The notes: generated from the sequence alone by a model not told the origin. A stretch of DNA of 14,759 bases from DASSWB01 sp035705495 (GCA_035705495.1 DASSWB010000107.1:1-14759); one strand, 5' to 3'; counted from the stretch's first letter, positions 1-8,194 are shown. Translations and numbers: made by a program.

Positions 1-675
1 GATAAAATGAACGATGCATGCGCGAACAAACTTTTAAAACTTCTTGAGGAGCCACCAAACAAAACGGTTTTCATTCTTGTCGCCGAAGAGGAAGAGGCAA
101 TTTTGCAAACCATAAGATCCCGATGCCAAATGCTGCGTTTCTCTCCTTTAAGTGAGTCGGTCATCGCGGAGGCTCTGGAAGAAAAATTTGGATGCGAGAA
201 AAATGAAGCTTTAAAAATTGCCGTACAAGCAAACGGAAATTTCAATAAGGCACTGAATTTATTCCGAAGAAATGAGGGGGACGAACAGTTTGAAAAATGG
301 TTTATAGATTGGGTTCGTTCCGCTTTTAAAGCGAAGGGGAACAAGGCAGTCATCAACAACTTATTGCAGTGGAGCGAAGCAATTGCTTCAACCGGAAGGG
401 AAACCCAAAAAAGTTTTCTTCTATTTTGCCAAGAGTTTTTCCGACAGGCATTATTGAAAAATTATAATGCCAATACGCTCGTTTTTTTCGAACCAAAAAC
501 TGAAGGTTTTAAATTGGAAAACTTTGCGCCTTTCATTCATGGAGACAATATAATGAGCATTAACAAGGAACTTGAAGATGCAATTTATCATATAGAAAGA
601 AATGGTAATTCAAAAATTATCCTCACCGATTTGTCGATAAAACTAACCCGCTTACTACACCAAAAATCAGCATAA
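1..675 (+). CDS. holB: DNA polymerase III subunit delta' (C-terminal part, truncated by window edge)
   Basis: Clamp-loader subunit delta', part of the complex that loads the beta sliding clamp onto primed DNA. The reading frame is open to the first base (Asp-Lys before the first Met), so the ATG at 7 is internal and the real start lies to the left. The first visible residues give the clamp-loader stretch NKLLKLLEEPPNKTVFIL, followed by a sensor-1-like segment ending in TIRSRCQMLRF, where the SRC motif is typical of DnaX and delta' AAA+ domains. The remaining roughly 150 residues match the helical collar region, which is poorly conserved. The missing N-terminus would carry the degenerate P-loop. 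The stop is one base before the next ATG, so the two genes are probably cotranscribed. The tail is too short for DnaX (gamma/tau), which favours delta'. Confidence 0.85.
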   Translation, partial: DKMNDACANKLLKLLEEPPNKTVFILVAEEEEAILQTIRSRCQMLRFSPLSESVIAEALEEKFGCEKNEALKIAVQANGNFNKALNLFRRNEGDEQFEKWFIDWVRSAFKAKGNKAVINNLLQWSEAIASTGRETQKSFLLFCQEFFRQALLKNYNANTLVFFEPKTEGFKLENFAPFIHGDNIMSINKELEDAIYHIERNGNSKIILTDLSIKLTRLLHQKSA

Positions 676-676
676 A

Positions 677-1072
677 ATGGAAAATGTGTCTAATTATATC
701 ACAGAAATACTGATCTTGATTTTTTTAATCGTCACCTTTTTGCAATCTGGTCTAGATAAACTTTTTGACTGGAAAGGAAATACAGGATGGTTAAAGGATC
801 ATTTTGGAAAAACCTTTTTAAAGGACGCGGTTCCTTTAATGGTTGGGATTATTCTGATCACCGAAGTCTTAACCGGAATTTTGGGAATCATTGGAGTTCT
901 TGAAATTATTTTCTACGGAACAACCGAGTGGGCGTTATGTGCAACTATTCTGGGCGCGCTGACGTTGATTATGCTTTTGTTCGGACAAAGAGTGGCGAAG
1001 GATTATGCGGGAGCGTTTACTTTGACGGGTTACTTTATCATCAATATTTTTGGTGTTTATCTTTTATCTTAA
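677..1072 (+). CDS. DoxX-like small integral membrane protein
   Basis: A 131-residue protein with four predicted membrane helices, around residues 8-24, 51-75, 84-102 and 112-130, in the usual size range for DoxX/DoxD-type proteins. The segment FLQSGLDKLFDW in helix 1 resembles the DoxX N-terminal pattern, in which a membrane helix leads into a conserved Lys and aromatic residues. The family is loosely linked to redox and quinone-related membrane complexes, but this protein's activity cannot be read from sequence. It starts one base after the holB stop and is followed by a strong terminator, so it is probably the last gene of the holB transcript. No catalytic residues are recognisable. The DoxX assignment is by pattern and topology. 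Confidence 0.7.
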   Translation: MENVSNYITEILILIFLIVTFLQSGLDKLFDWKGNTGWLKDHFGKTFLKDAVPLMVGIILITEVLTGILGIIGVLEIIFYGTTEWALCATILGALTLIMLLFGQRVAKDYAGAFTLTGYFIINIFGVYLLS

Positions 1073-1096
1073 AAAACCAAAATTTTTTGAAAACAA

Positions 1097-1119
1097 AAAA
1101 GGCGCCATCGGCGCCTTTT
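1097..1119. terminator. Bidirectional intrinsic terminator between convergent genes
   Basis: The inverted repeat GGCGCC-ATC-GGCGCC (1101-1115) is extended by an A-tract on the left and a T-tract on the right, giving a 10-bp stem with a 3-base loop. A-tract and T-tract flanks make it usable from both strands. It ends the DoxX-like gene on the plus strand and the reductase gene (stop near 1140) on the minus strand. Confidence 0.85.
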
Positions 1120-1139
1120 AATTTTATAAAACTCAACCA

Positions 1140-2189
1140 TTAAACATCATCATAATCCACTTTCACTACCGAGGTAGTTGGATGTGCTTGACAAGTTAAA
1201 ATAAGTCCTTCTGCTATTTCTCCGTCTGTAAGGATTTGATTCTTTTTCATTTCAGCGGTTCCTTCAATAATTCGTGCTACACAACTGCTGCAAATTCCGC
1301 CTTGGCAAGAATAAGGAACATCCATTCCCTGTTCCAAAGCCGCGTCTAGAATCGACGAACTTTGGGGCATCACAAAGGTTTTTTCTTCGTCATCAACTGT
1401 TACGGTTACTGTTGTGTTTCCGTCCAAAGTGCTTTCCACACTTCCTTCATCCTGAGTTGAAAAAAGTTCGTATTTAATTTGTTCCTCTTGGACTCCGTTT
1501 TCATTAAGAACACTGGAAACTTGCTTTATCATTTCTTCTGGACCACATAAATAGAAGGTTTTGATTTTTTTATTTTCAAAAGCATTCTTGAGGATGTAAT
1601 TTACGGTGCTATTGTCAATCCTGCCAAAATGAGCGTTTTCTTCTTGAGTTTGACTATAAACGAATTCAATAAACAGTCTTCCGGCATATTGTGATTGCAA
1701 ATCCAAAAGTTCTTTGAAGAAAATTGTTTCTTGCGGCGTTTTATTTCCGTAAACCAAATAAAACCGACTGTTTTTTTCTTCCAGCAAAACTGTTTTTATA
1801 ATTGAAAGAACGGGAGTAATACCACTTCCGGCGGCGAAGGCAGCGTAGTTATTTTCTTCGGAAAGTTCTGGTTCCAAAATGAATTTTCCTTCTGGTGGAT
1901 GCACTTCCAGAACATCTCCCGCTTTCATTTTGTTATTCGCCAATCCAGAGAAAACACCGCCATTCACTTCTTTTATTGTAACTTTCAATTCGTCACTGTT
2001 TGGTGCTGAACAAATGGAATAAGCCCTTCTAACCTCTTTTCCCTGAATTAGAGATTTAATAGTGATATATTGACCTGCTTTAAAGGAGAATTCGTTTTTC
2101 AGTTCGGTAGGAACATCAAAAACCAAACTCACTGCCCTTTCCGTTTCCCTGATTATTTCTTTTATACTTAAAGTATGGAATTTACCCAT
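1140..2189 (-). CDS. PaaE-like FAD/2Fe-2S oxidoreductase (ferredoxin--NADP reductase type)
   Basis: A 349-residue cytoplasmic electron-transfer protein with two modules. Residues 1-240 form a ferredoxin-reductase fold, with the FAD motif RAYS (55-58), the nucleotide-binding GSGITP (121-126) and CGPEEM (215-220). Residues 255-349 form a plant-type 2Fe-2S domain with ligands Cys295, Cys300, Cys303 and Cys333 (C-x4-C-x2-C-x29-C). The order reductase-then-ferredoxin and the length match PaaE, the reductase of phenylacetyl-CoA epoxidase. No paaA-D genes are nearby, so here it may serve another oxygenase or desaturase. The start at 2189 (MGKFHTLSIKEI) was chosen because the 42 extra upstream residues of the open frame do not resemble the family and would overlap both the promoter box and the divergent permease gene. 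All key residues are intact. Confidence 0.85.
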   Translation of the reverse strand: MGKFHTLSIKEIIRETERAVSLVFDVPTELKNEFSFKAGQYITIKSLIQGKEVRRAYSICSAPNSDELKVTIKEVNGGVFSGLANNKMKAGDVLEVHPPEGKFILEPELSEENNYAAFAAGSGITPVLSIIKTVLLEEKNSRFYLVYGNKTPQETIFFKELLDLQSQYAGRLFIEFVYSQTQEENAHFGRIDNSTVNYILKNAFENKKIKTFYLCGPEEMIKQVSSVLNENGVQEEQIKYELFSTQDEGSVESTLDGNTTVTVTVDDEEKTFVMPQSSSILDAALEQGMDVPYSCQGGICSSCVARIIEGTAEMKKNQILTDGEIAEGLILTCQAHPTTSVVKVDYDDV

Positions 2190-2208
2190 GATAATTTTAA
2201 ATTTGGTG

Positions 2209-2216
2209 CAAAAATA
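2209..2216 (-). promoter_or_regulatory. Candidate -7 box for the reductase gene
   Basis: On the minus strand the sequence reads TATTTTTG, an exact match to the Bacteroidota -7 consensus TAnnTTTG. It lies about 20 bases upstream of the chosen ATG, implying a very short leader. No clear TTG -33 element is seen at the preferred distance. The position supports the shorter start of the reductase. Confidence 0.5.
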
Positions 2217-2232
2217 CAAATATTGAAAAACA

Positions 2233-2240
2233 TAATTTTG
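2233..2240 (+). promoter_or_regulatory. Candidate -7 box for the DUF5687/ABC gene pair
   Basis: TAATTTTG matches the Bacteroidota -7 consensus TAnnTTTG and lies 48 bases upstream of the permease ATG. The -33 TTG is not at ideal spacing. Together with the minus-strand box it makes this spacer a plausible divergent promoter region. Confidence 0.4.
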
Positions 2241-2288
2241 TAACGTGAGTCTAATTTTAAAGACTATTATGAAAATCCTAACATAAAT

Positions 2289-3773
2289 ATGTACAAGCAT
2301 TTTATTTCGCTGCAATGGAAGGCTTTTTTTAGATCGGCCAGTCTCGGAAAAAGTATCGGTTTAAAAATTTTCATGGCTTTTATGGCCATATATTTCAGTA
2401 TTGTTTTCCTCGCTCTAGGAATAGGGCTTTATCCTTTGTTACAGGAGTTATACCCAGATTCAACACCAATAATTGTCGCGAACAGTTTTGTGCTTGTGTG
2501 GTTGGCGGTCGAGCTTTTTTTTAGATTCATGCTTCAGACTTTGCCCATCATCAACATCAAACCACTTTTGGTGGCTCCTATTCGCAAAAAAAGCGTGGTC
2601 AATTACGTGCTGGTAAAATCCTTGTTTTCGTTTTATAATCTTTTGCCCATACTCGTTATTGTTCCATTTGCCATTTTCACTTATGTAAAAGAAGAATTTT
2701 CTCTCCTGTCCATTTCTGCTTGGGCTGTGGCAATGATCTGCTTCACATTGAGTATTAACTATGCCAATTTTTTACTGAAGAAAAGGTTCGCGGAAAAAAT
2801 AAAGACGCTGATCCCTTTTTTGATCGTGGCCGTGATTTTAGGGGTTTTGGAATATTATGAAATTTTTGAGGTAAGCGGCTATTTTGGTCGTGGAATTGAT
2901 TTCATTTTGCATAATCCGCTTCTCGTTTTTGTTCCAGTTTTGATTTTATTCGGATTGTTTAGGTGGAATCAAGTCAACCTTGAAAAGAAATTTTATTTGG
3001 ATGCTTCTTTAAAACAAAAAACCGAAGCAGTAGATGACAAACAATTTACGTGGACTCGAAAGTTTGGCGATATCGCACCTTTTTTACAACAGGATTTAAA
3101 ATTGATTTGGCGAAATAAAAGACCAAAAACCACAATTTACTTATCGTTGATGATCTTGGCTTACGGATTGATTTTTTATCCCGAAGAAAGTTATCAAGAC
3201 ATGCCTACAATTTTCGTTTTCGTCGGAATTTTCATGACGGGAATTTTCATGATCAATTTTGGGCAGTTTATCCCGGCTTGGGATGCTTCTTATTATCCCA
3301 TGATCATGAGTCAAAATATACCAATCCGAAAGTATTTGGCTTCCAAGGCGGGATTGATTACGGTCAGTGTGGTTTTGATGACAATTTTGGCAACTCCTTA
3401 CGTTTATTTTGGGTGGAATATCTTTTTCATGAACATTGCCTGTGCATTATATAATATAGGAGTTAATATTCCCGTATTACTTTATGCCGGTTCGTATAAT
3501 AAAAAGCGAATAGATCTTGAAAAAAGTCCTTTTATGAATTATCAGGGCACGGGAGCAACGCAATGGCTGATTTCACTTCCGCTTATTCTTATTCCTTCGT
3601 TGTTATTTTACTTGCCCTATAAATTCATTTCCTATGAAGCTGGGGTTTTGTGCTTGGCTTTCTTGGGGGTAATGGGTATTTTTTTAAGAGGTTATTTGAT
3701 GAAACTGATTACTGCCGCTTATAAAAAGAGAAAATATGACATGCTACAAGGATTTAAACAAGTAGCCGATTAA
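2289..3773 (+). CDS. DUF5687-type ABC transporter permease
   Basis: A 494-residue polytopic membrane protein with many hydrophobic segments, for example residues 27-50, 61-80, 111-132, 142-160, 173-188 and 210-224, and further ones through the C-terminal half. It lacks a signal peptide and recognisable enzyme motifs. The N-terminal pattern MYKHFISLQWKAFFRSAS and the length match the DUF5687 proteins of Bacteroidota, which resemble ABC-2 type exporter permeases. The next gene, 20 bases downstream, encodes a lone ABC ATPase, which supports the role of membrane subunit in a two-gene exporter. The substrate is unknown. The ATG is preceded by an A-rich leader rather than a Shine-Dalgarno site, as is usual in this group. 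Confidence 0.8.
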   Translation: MYKHFISLQWKAFFRSASLGKSIGLKIFMAFMAIYFSIVFLALGIGLYPLLQELYPDSTPIIVANSFVLVWLAVELFFRFMLQTLPIINIKPLLVAPIRKKSVVNYVLVKSLFSFYNLLPILVIVPFAIFTYVKEEFSLLSISAWAVAMICFTLSINYANFLLKKRFAEKIKTLIPFLIVAVILGVLEYYEIFEVSGYFGRGIDFILHNPLLVFVPVLILFGLFRWNQVNLEKKFYLDASLKQKTEAVDDKQFTWTRKFGDIAPFLQQDLKLIWRNKRPKTTIYLSLMILAYGLIFYPEESYQDMPTIFVFVGIFMTGIFMINFGQFIPAWDASYYPMIMSQNIPIRKYLASKAGLITVSVVLMTILATPYVYFGWNIFFMNIACALYNIGVNIPVLLYAGSYNKKRIDLEKSPFMNYQGTGATQWLISLPLILIPSLLFYLPYKFISYEAGVLCLAFLGVMGIFLRGYLMKLITAAYKKRKYDMLQGFKQVAD

Positions 3774-3793
3774 TTTTTTAAACTGAAAAAACC

Positions 3794-4501
3794 ATGATTA
3801 CTGCAACCAATATTTCAAAAATATACAACGGAACAAAGGTTCTGGATATTGAACATTTAAAAATTGGAAAAGGCGAAAGCTTCGGTTTGGTTGGAAACAA
3901 CGGCGCTGGAAAAACCACCTTTTTCAGTCTCTTATTAGATTTGATTCAGCCGTCCACCGGAACAATTTTCAGCAATGAAATCACGGTCAGTGAAAGTGAA
4001 GAATGGAAATTTTTCACATCCTCATTTATAGACGAAAGTTTTTTGATAGGTTATCTCACTCCCGAAGAATATTTTTATTTCATCGGGGAACTACGGAATA
4101 GAAACAAAGCCGATATAGATTCTTTTCTTGAAAAATTTGAAGATTTATTCAATGGGGAGATTATTGGCAAAAGGAAATACCTGAGGGATTTATCCAAAGG
4201 GAACCAGAAAAAAGTAGGAATCGTTGCCGCTCTTATTGGTGATCCCGAAGTAATTATTTTAGATGAACCATTTGCCAATCTTGATCCCACAACTCAAATC
4301 CGACTTAAAAAAATCATCAAGGATTTAACTGCGGATAAGAATGTAACTATTTTAATTTCCAGTCACGACCTTATCCATGTAACCGAAGTTTGTGAACGGA
4401 TTGTAGTTCTAAACAAAGGGAAAATTGTAAACGATATTATCACTTCTGAAGCTACCTTAAAAGAATTGGAAAATTACTTTGCGGGAGAAGAAATTTTATA
4501 G
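3794..4501 (+). CDS. ABC transporter ATP-binding protein
   Basis: A 235-residue cytoplasmic ATPase that should power the DUF5687 permease encoded just upstream. Visible motifs are Walker A GNNGAGKT (34-41), the signature variant LSKGNQKK (133-140), Walker B VIILDEP (153-159), the D-loop ANLDP and the H-loop His191 in SSHD. The usual Q-loop glutamine is not apparent. The corresponding segment reads SSFIDESFLIGYLTP (about 76-90), with no Gln before the conserved LTPEEY. The signature has K in place of the common G in LSGGQ, and KG variants occur in ABC-2 exporters. No membrane segment is present, so the gene is not a fusion. The substrate cannot be inferred. Confidence 0.9.
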   Translation: MITATNISKIYNGTKVLDIEHLKIGKGESFGLVGNNGAGKTTFFSLLLDLIQPSTGTIFSNEITVSESEEWKFFTSSFIDESFLIGYLTPEEYFYFIGELRNRNKADIDSFLEKFEDLFNGEIIGKRKYLRDLSKGNQKKVGIVAALIGDPEVIILDEPFANLDPTTQIRLKKIIKDLTADKNVTILISSHDLIHVTEVCERIVVLNKGKIVNDIITSEATLKELENYFAGEEIL

Positions 4502-4549
4502 CCTGTTGTAAATAATTCAGTAAAAATAGCCGTTTTTAGAAAAGAAATG

Positions 4550-4557
4550 TATTTTTA
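4550..4557 (+). promoter_or_regulatory. Weak candidate -7 box before sprE/porW-like gene
   Basis: TATTTTTA differs from TAnnTTTG only in its last base and lies 18 bases before the proposed GTG start. The 73-base spacer after the ABC gene contains no other good candidate and no convincing terminator, so read-through from upstream is also possible. Confidence 0.3.
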
Positions 4558-4574
4558 CCCGACCCATAATAAAA

Positions 4575-7121
4575 GTGGGTGAAAAGAGTTATTTGTACCA
4601 AAGCGCATACATTTTGAACAAGTTTTATAGAAATCTCTTCTTGTTGTTGGTGGGATTGGCCATTTTTGGTTGTTCTACCAATAAGGATAGATTTATAAAT
4701 AGAAGTTACCACGCAGTAACGGCTAAATATAATATTCTTTATAATGGAGATCTTGCCCTTGATATGGGTAAAGAAGAATTGAAAGCCGGTTATATCGATA
4801 ATTATTGGGATATTTTGCCTGTTGAAAGAATGCAGGTTTCCGAAGAAATACTCTTGCCCGGACAATCAAAAAACCAAAATTTCCAGAGAGCCGAAGAAAA
4901 GGCAGCAAAAGCCATCCAAAAACACAGCATGTATATTGATGGCGTTGAGGTCAATCCGAAAATGGATGAGGCTTTTTTACTTTTGGGAAAAGCGCGGTAT
5001 TATGATCAGCGTTTTATTCCTGCACTCGAAGCTTTTAATTACATCTTGCACAAGTATCCGACAGGGAATAACATCAACCACGCAAAAATTTGGAGGGAAA
5101 AAACAAATATTCGTTTAAATAACGACGAATTGGCGAAAAAGAACCTAAAGGAAATTTTAAGCCAAGACTCCTCTTTGGAAGAGCAGGATATTGCGGATGC
5201 TTCCGCAATGTTGTCGCAAGCATACATTAATCTGCAACAACTGGATAGTGCCATTGCTCCTATTAAAAATGCTGCTGCTTTAACAGAAAACAACGAGGAA
5301 AAAGGCAGATATTTCTTTATTGCCGGTCAACTTTATGACAGATTGGGGGAAATTGACAGTGCAAATATTGCCTTTGATAATGTAATTGCATTGAACAGAA
5401 AGGCGCCAAGGGAATACATGATCAATGCTTATTTGGAGAAAGCCCAAAATTTCGATTTTGAAAAAAGGGATGAATTGGCATTGCTCGAATTGCTGAAAGA
5501 ATTAAGGGAAGACAGAGAAAACAGACCTTATCTTGACATCATCAACTATCAAACTGCAGAGGTGTACAGAAAACTCGATTCTACGGAAACAGCAGTGGAA
5601 TTCTATAACAATTCGCTTAAAACAAAGTCTAGAAACGATTATTTGGTTGCGCAAAATTATGTCAATATCGGAAACATCAATTTTGACGCCCGTAATTATA
5701 GCTCGGCAAGTGCTTACTACGACAGTACACTTACAAAACTGGAACAGAATACCAGAGAATTCCGCAGTATTAGAAGAAAACGGGATAATTTGGCCGATGT
5801 GGTGCTTTACGAAGGAATCGCAACCCGAAATGACAGTATTTTGCGTCTTACAAAAATGACTGAAGATGAAAGATTGGCTTATTTTACCAATTACACAGAT
5901 TCGTTAAGAAAGCAGGACGAATTTTTGAAGGAAAATGCTGAAAAGGAAAGTTTTGAGAATAATTTGATGGCCTCTAACAACAATTCCGCTACATCAACTT
6001 TTTACTTTTATAATACTGGAAGTTTGAATTATGGAAAACTCGAATTTCAAAGAATTTGGGGTTCTATTGAATTGGCTGATAACTGGAAAACAAATCCGCA
6101 GGAAATTTCCTCAGGAAAAAATGAAGCATCTACAACGGAAACGGAAGTTTCTGATGAATTGAATCCTAAATATCACCCAGGTAATTATATTGCCGCCATT
6201 CCGCAGAAACAATCTGAAATCGATAGTATTTTTGAAGAAAGGAATTTTGCGAACTATCAGCTGGGTATTATTTACAAAGAAAAGTTTCAAGAGTATGATT
6301 TGGCGATAAATAACTTTAAAACCTTGTTGGGAAACAATCCTGAGGAACGATTGATATTGCCATCCAAATACCATTTGTACAAGATTTATGTTGAAACGGA
6401 AAATATTTCCGAAGCAGAAGAAATTAAACGGGATATTTTATCAAACTATCCAGAATCCCGTTATGCCTCAATCATCCTGAATCCGAATAGCGTGTTGGCA
6501 GAAGAGAACAATCCGGCCGATTTATATGCAACGCTCTACCGTTCTTTTGAGAATGAAAAATTTCAACAAGTGATTGACAGCAGCGATTTATTCATCACGA
6601 GGTTTAACGGAGATGAAATAGTCCCCAAATTTGAGCTTTTAAAAGCGAATGCCATAGGAAGACTTAACGGCTACGAAGCTTATAAGGAAGCAATCAACTA
6701 TGTGGCACTGAATTATCCGCAAAGTGAGGAAGGAAAAAAGGCGCAACTTATTTATTCAAAATCAATTCCCGCATTGGCCAATAAATCATTTATTAAAGAT
6801 ACCGAAGCTTCGGAATATAAGCTTATTTTTCCCTTTTCCATTTCAGAAAAAGAATCGATTGAAGAATTGACGGAAATATTGGAATTGGCATTTGTCGAAT
6901 TTGGAGTTGAGGATTTGGAAGTGTCGGCAGATATTTACAATCCGCAACAAATTTTTGTTGTGGTGCATCATTTAGACAGCCGTTTAGGTGCGGAAGGTTT
7001 TGCGGAAATGCTTAAGGAGAGCGATTTTAAGGTGGAACGAACCTCCTATCCAATAGCAACCGAAAATTACAAGACGGTCCAAATTCATAAAAACTTTGAT
7101 CAATATATAAATACACTTTAA
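4575..7121 (+). CDS. sprE: SprE/PorW-type TPR lipoprotein for gliding motility and type IX secretion
   Basis: An 848-residue lipoprotein. After a positively charged N-region and hydrophobic core the lipobox ends IFGC, placing the lipidated Cys at residue 33. The region that follows (STNKDRFINRSYHAVTAKYN, then LYNGDLALDMGKEEL) is the hallmark I associate with SprE of Flavobacterium and PorW of Porphyromonas, proteins needed for type IX secretion and gliding. TPR-like helical pairs are visible around residues 132-160, 208-236, 244-272, 324-350, 359-387, 560-588 and 598-626, consistent with a protein-interaction scaffold in the cell envelope. No in-frame ATG exists between the upstream stop at 4527 and the signal peptide. 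The GTG at 4575 has an A-rich leader typical here, and a TTG at 4614 giving MNKFYRNLF is an alternative. The bactofilin gene follows after 14 bases. Confidence 0.8.
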   Translation: MGEKSYLYQSAYILNKFYRNLFLLLVGLAIFGCSTNKDRFINRSYHAVTAKYNILYNGDLALDMGKEELKAGYIDNYWDILPVERMQVSEEILLPGQSKNQNFQRAEEKAAKAIQKHSMYIDGVEVNPKMDEAFLLLGKARYYDQRFIPALEAFNYILHKYPTGNNINHAKIWREKTNIRLNNDELAKKNLKEILSQDSSLEEQDIADASAMLSQAYINLQQLDSAIAPIKNAAALTENNEEKGRYFFIAGQLYDRLGEIDSANIAFDNVIALNRKAPREYMINAYLEKAQNFDFEKRDELALLELLKELREDRENRPYLDIINYQTAEVYRKLDSTETAVEFYNNSLKTKSRNDYLVAQNYVNIGNINFDARNYSSASAYYDSTLTKLEQNTREFRSIRRKRDNLADVVLYEGIATRNDSILRLTKMTEDERLAYFTNYTDSLRKQDEFLKENAEKESFENNLMASNNNSATSTFYFYNTGSLNYGKLEFQRIWGSIELADNWKTNPQEISSGKNEASTTETEVSDELNPKYHPGNYIAAIPQKQSEIDSIFEERNFANYQLGIIYKEKFQEYDLAINNFKTLLGNNPEERLILPSKYHLYKIYVETENISEAEEIKRDILSNYPESRYASIILNPNSVLAEENNPADLYATLYRSFENEKFQQVIDSSDLFITRFNGDEIVPKFELLKANAIGRLNGYEAYKEAINYVALNYPQSEEGKKAQLIYSKSIPALANKSFIKDTEASEYKLIFPFSISEKESIEELTEILELAFVEFGVEDLEVSADIYNPQQIFVVVHHLDSRLGAEGFAEMLKESDFKVERTSYPIATENYKTVQIHKNFDQYINTL

Positions 7122-7135
7122 AACACCCCCAAAGC

Positions 7136-7546
7136 ATGTTTTCAGACAACAAAAACAAAATGAGTCCCGATAGCGTAAAAGAGCAGAACAGAATTTCCCA
7201 AGGAACAAAAATCACAGGCGATATTGTTTCCAAAGGCGGTTTACGGGTTGAAGGAATCATAGAAGGAAATATTACCACTCCAGGAAAAGTAGTTGTAGGT
7301 AAAGTCGGTCAAATTATTGGAACCTTGGAATGTGAAAATGCCGACTTTGAAGGAAGGTTTACTGGTAAATTACTCATTAGCGGAACATTGACTCTACGTT
7401 CTACGGCCGTCATTGAAGGAGAAGTGGAAGTAGGAAAATTGGTGGTTGAACAGGGTGCGAACTTTAATGCAACTTGTGTGATGAAGGCTGGTGTAAAATC
7501 TATAAACAATGAAAGAGGAGGAAGAAAAGAAGAAAAATCAGCATAG
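7136..7546 (+). CDS. Bactofilin family polymer-forming protein
   Basis: A 136-residue bactofilin (DUF583), a bacterial cytoskeletal protein that self-assembles through a right-handed beta-helix. After a short flexible N-terminus (about 1-20) the core shows the repeating hydrophobic/Gly pattern: GTKITGDIVSKGGLRVEG, then IIEGNITTPGKVVVG, and VIEGEVEVGKLVVEQGA near the end. There is no membrane segment, so it probably works in the cytoplasm or on the inner face of the membrane through partners. The C-terminal tail is charged (RGGRKEEKSA), and its coding sequence contains the start of the AtpZ-like gene. The neighbouring sprE-like gene 14 bases upstream suggests cotranscription. Whether it acts in cell shape, envelope organisation or motility cannot be told from this window. 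Confidence 0.88.
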   Translation: MFSDNKNKMSPDSVKEQNRISQGTKITGDIVSKGGLRVEGIIEGNITTPGKVVVGKVGQIIGTLECENADFEGRFTGKLLISGTLTLRSTAVIEGEVEVGKLVVEQGANFNATCVMKAGVKSINNERGGRKEEKSA

Positions 7547-7739
7547 ATATCTACAATTTATTAATGTTGCCTTTCAAATGGGCATCATTATCTCGGCAGG
7601 TGTTTTTATAGGAATATACCTTGATGAAATTCAGCCCAACAAATTTTCAGCTTTTACAATTTCATGCTCTTTACTAGGAGTTTTTATAGCACTTTATCTA
7701 GTAATCAAAAAAGTGCAGGATATGAGTAAAGACGATTAA
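7509..7739 (+). CDS. atpZ: AtpZ/AtpI family F-ATPase accessory membrane protein
   Basis: A 76-residue protein with a Lys/Glu-rich N-terminus and two membrane helices (about residues 18-39 and 46-66). The first contains the family pattern around GVFIGIYLDE, with Gly residues and a conserved Leu-Asp at the helix end. AtpZ and AtpI proteins assist c-ring assembly or Mg2+ uptake for the ATP synthase. Its position three genes before atpE agrees. The gene starts inside the bactofilin gene, overlapping by 38 bases in another frame, so translation is probably coupled. No better downstream Met exists before helix 1. Confidence 0.8.
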   Translation: MKEEEEKKKNQHRYLQFINVAFQMGIIISAGVFIGIYLDEIQPNKFSAFTISCSLLGVFIALYLVIKKVQDMSKDD

Positions 7740-7746
7740 ACTACTT

Positions 7747-8133
7747 ATGAAAACATCAATTTTTTCATTTTTAATAAAATTTATTCCCTTCAGTTTATTG
7801 TTGATGTTGGTGCAATTGGCAGTTGTGAGATTTGTGTTGAACGAGATTGAATTGTATTATTCTACCTACAGTATTTATACATTTCATATAATTTCGACGC
7901 TTCTCGTTTGTGTATTCTTGATTTTTGTACATCAAAATTTACAGGAAAAAACGGGTTTTGCATTCATGGGTTCCAGTTTGCTGAAAATGTTGGCTGCGGT
8001 ATTATTTTTATTTCCGTTAATAAGTTCAAAAGCTCCTAATGCTTTTGAAAATATCATGCTCTTTTTTGTGCCTTATTTTCTTTTTTTAATTTTCGAAACC
8101 TTGTTTGCCGTAAGACTCCTGAATAGAAAATAA
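7747..8133 (+). CDS. Four-helix membrane protein at the AtpI-like position (probably DUF6168)
   Basis: A 128-residue integral membrane protein with four hydrophobic segments (about residues 7-30, 42-62, 76-95 and 100-122) and a short basic C-terminus (RLLNRK). It sits 7 bases after the AtpZ-like gene and ahead of atpB, a place where other bacteria keep atpI or a similar small membrane gene. I believe flavobacterial proteins of this size and position are grouped as DUF6168, but this is from memory. A segment GSSLLKMLAAVLFLFPL in helix 3 vaguely recalls AtpI, where a Lys or Arg sits in the third helix. A role in ATP synthase assembly is an inference from position only. Confidence 0.65.
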   Translation: MKTSIFSFLIKFIPFSLLLMLVQLAVVRFVLNEIELYYSTYSIYTFHIISTLLVCVFLIFVHQNLQEKTGFAFMGSSLLKMLAAVLFLFPLISSKAPNAFENIMLFFVPYFLFLIFETLFAVRLLNRK

Positions 8134-8141
8134 AGATTTGG

Positions 8142-8178
8142 TTTCCAGGGATTTCATAAAAATGAAAATCCTGTGAAA
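8142..8178. other. Imperfect hairpin in the atpB leader region
   Basis: TTTC-CAGGGATTTCAT (8142-8157) can pair with ATGAAAATCCTG-GAAA (8162-8178, with T8174 bulged) around an AAAA loop. The stem has 16 pairs, counting one G-T wobble, plus one A-A mismatch. It follows the stop of the upstream membrane protein and precedes the atpB promoter box. No T-tract follows on the plus strand, so it is not a standard terminator. Confidence 0.35.
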
Positions 8179-8194
8179 AAATTGCATTTCGAAG

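Noticed and set aside
928..1143. Plus-strand frame overlapping the end of the DoxX-like gene
   Set aside because: It is a shifted frame within a convincing membrane protein gene and runs through the terminator.
2190..2315. N-terminal extension of the reductase by 42 residues
   Set aside because: The extra residues are unlike the family, overlap the divergent permease gene and cover the TATTTTTG box. The ATG at 2189 gives the expected family length.
4521..4538. Terminator after the ABC ATPase gene
   Set aside because: TAAAAA and TTTTTA can pair, but the stem is short and purely A/T, too weak to call.
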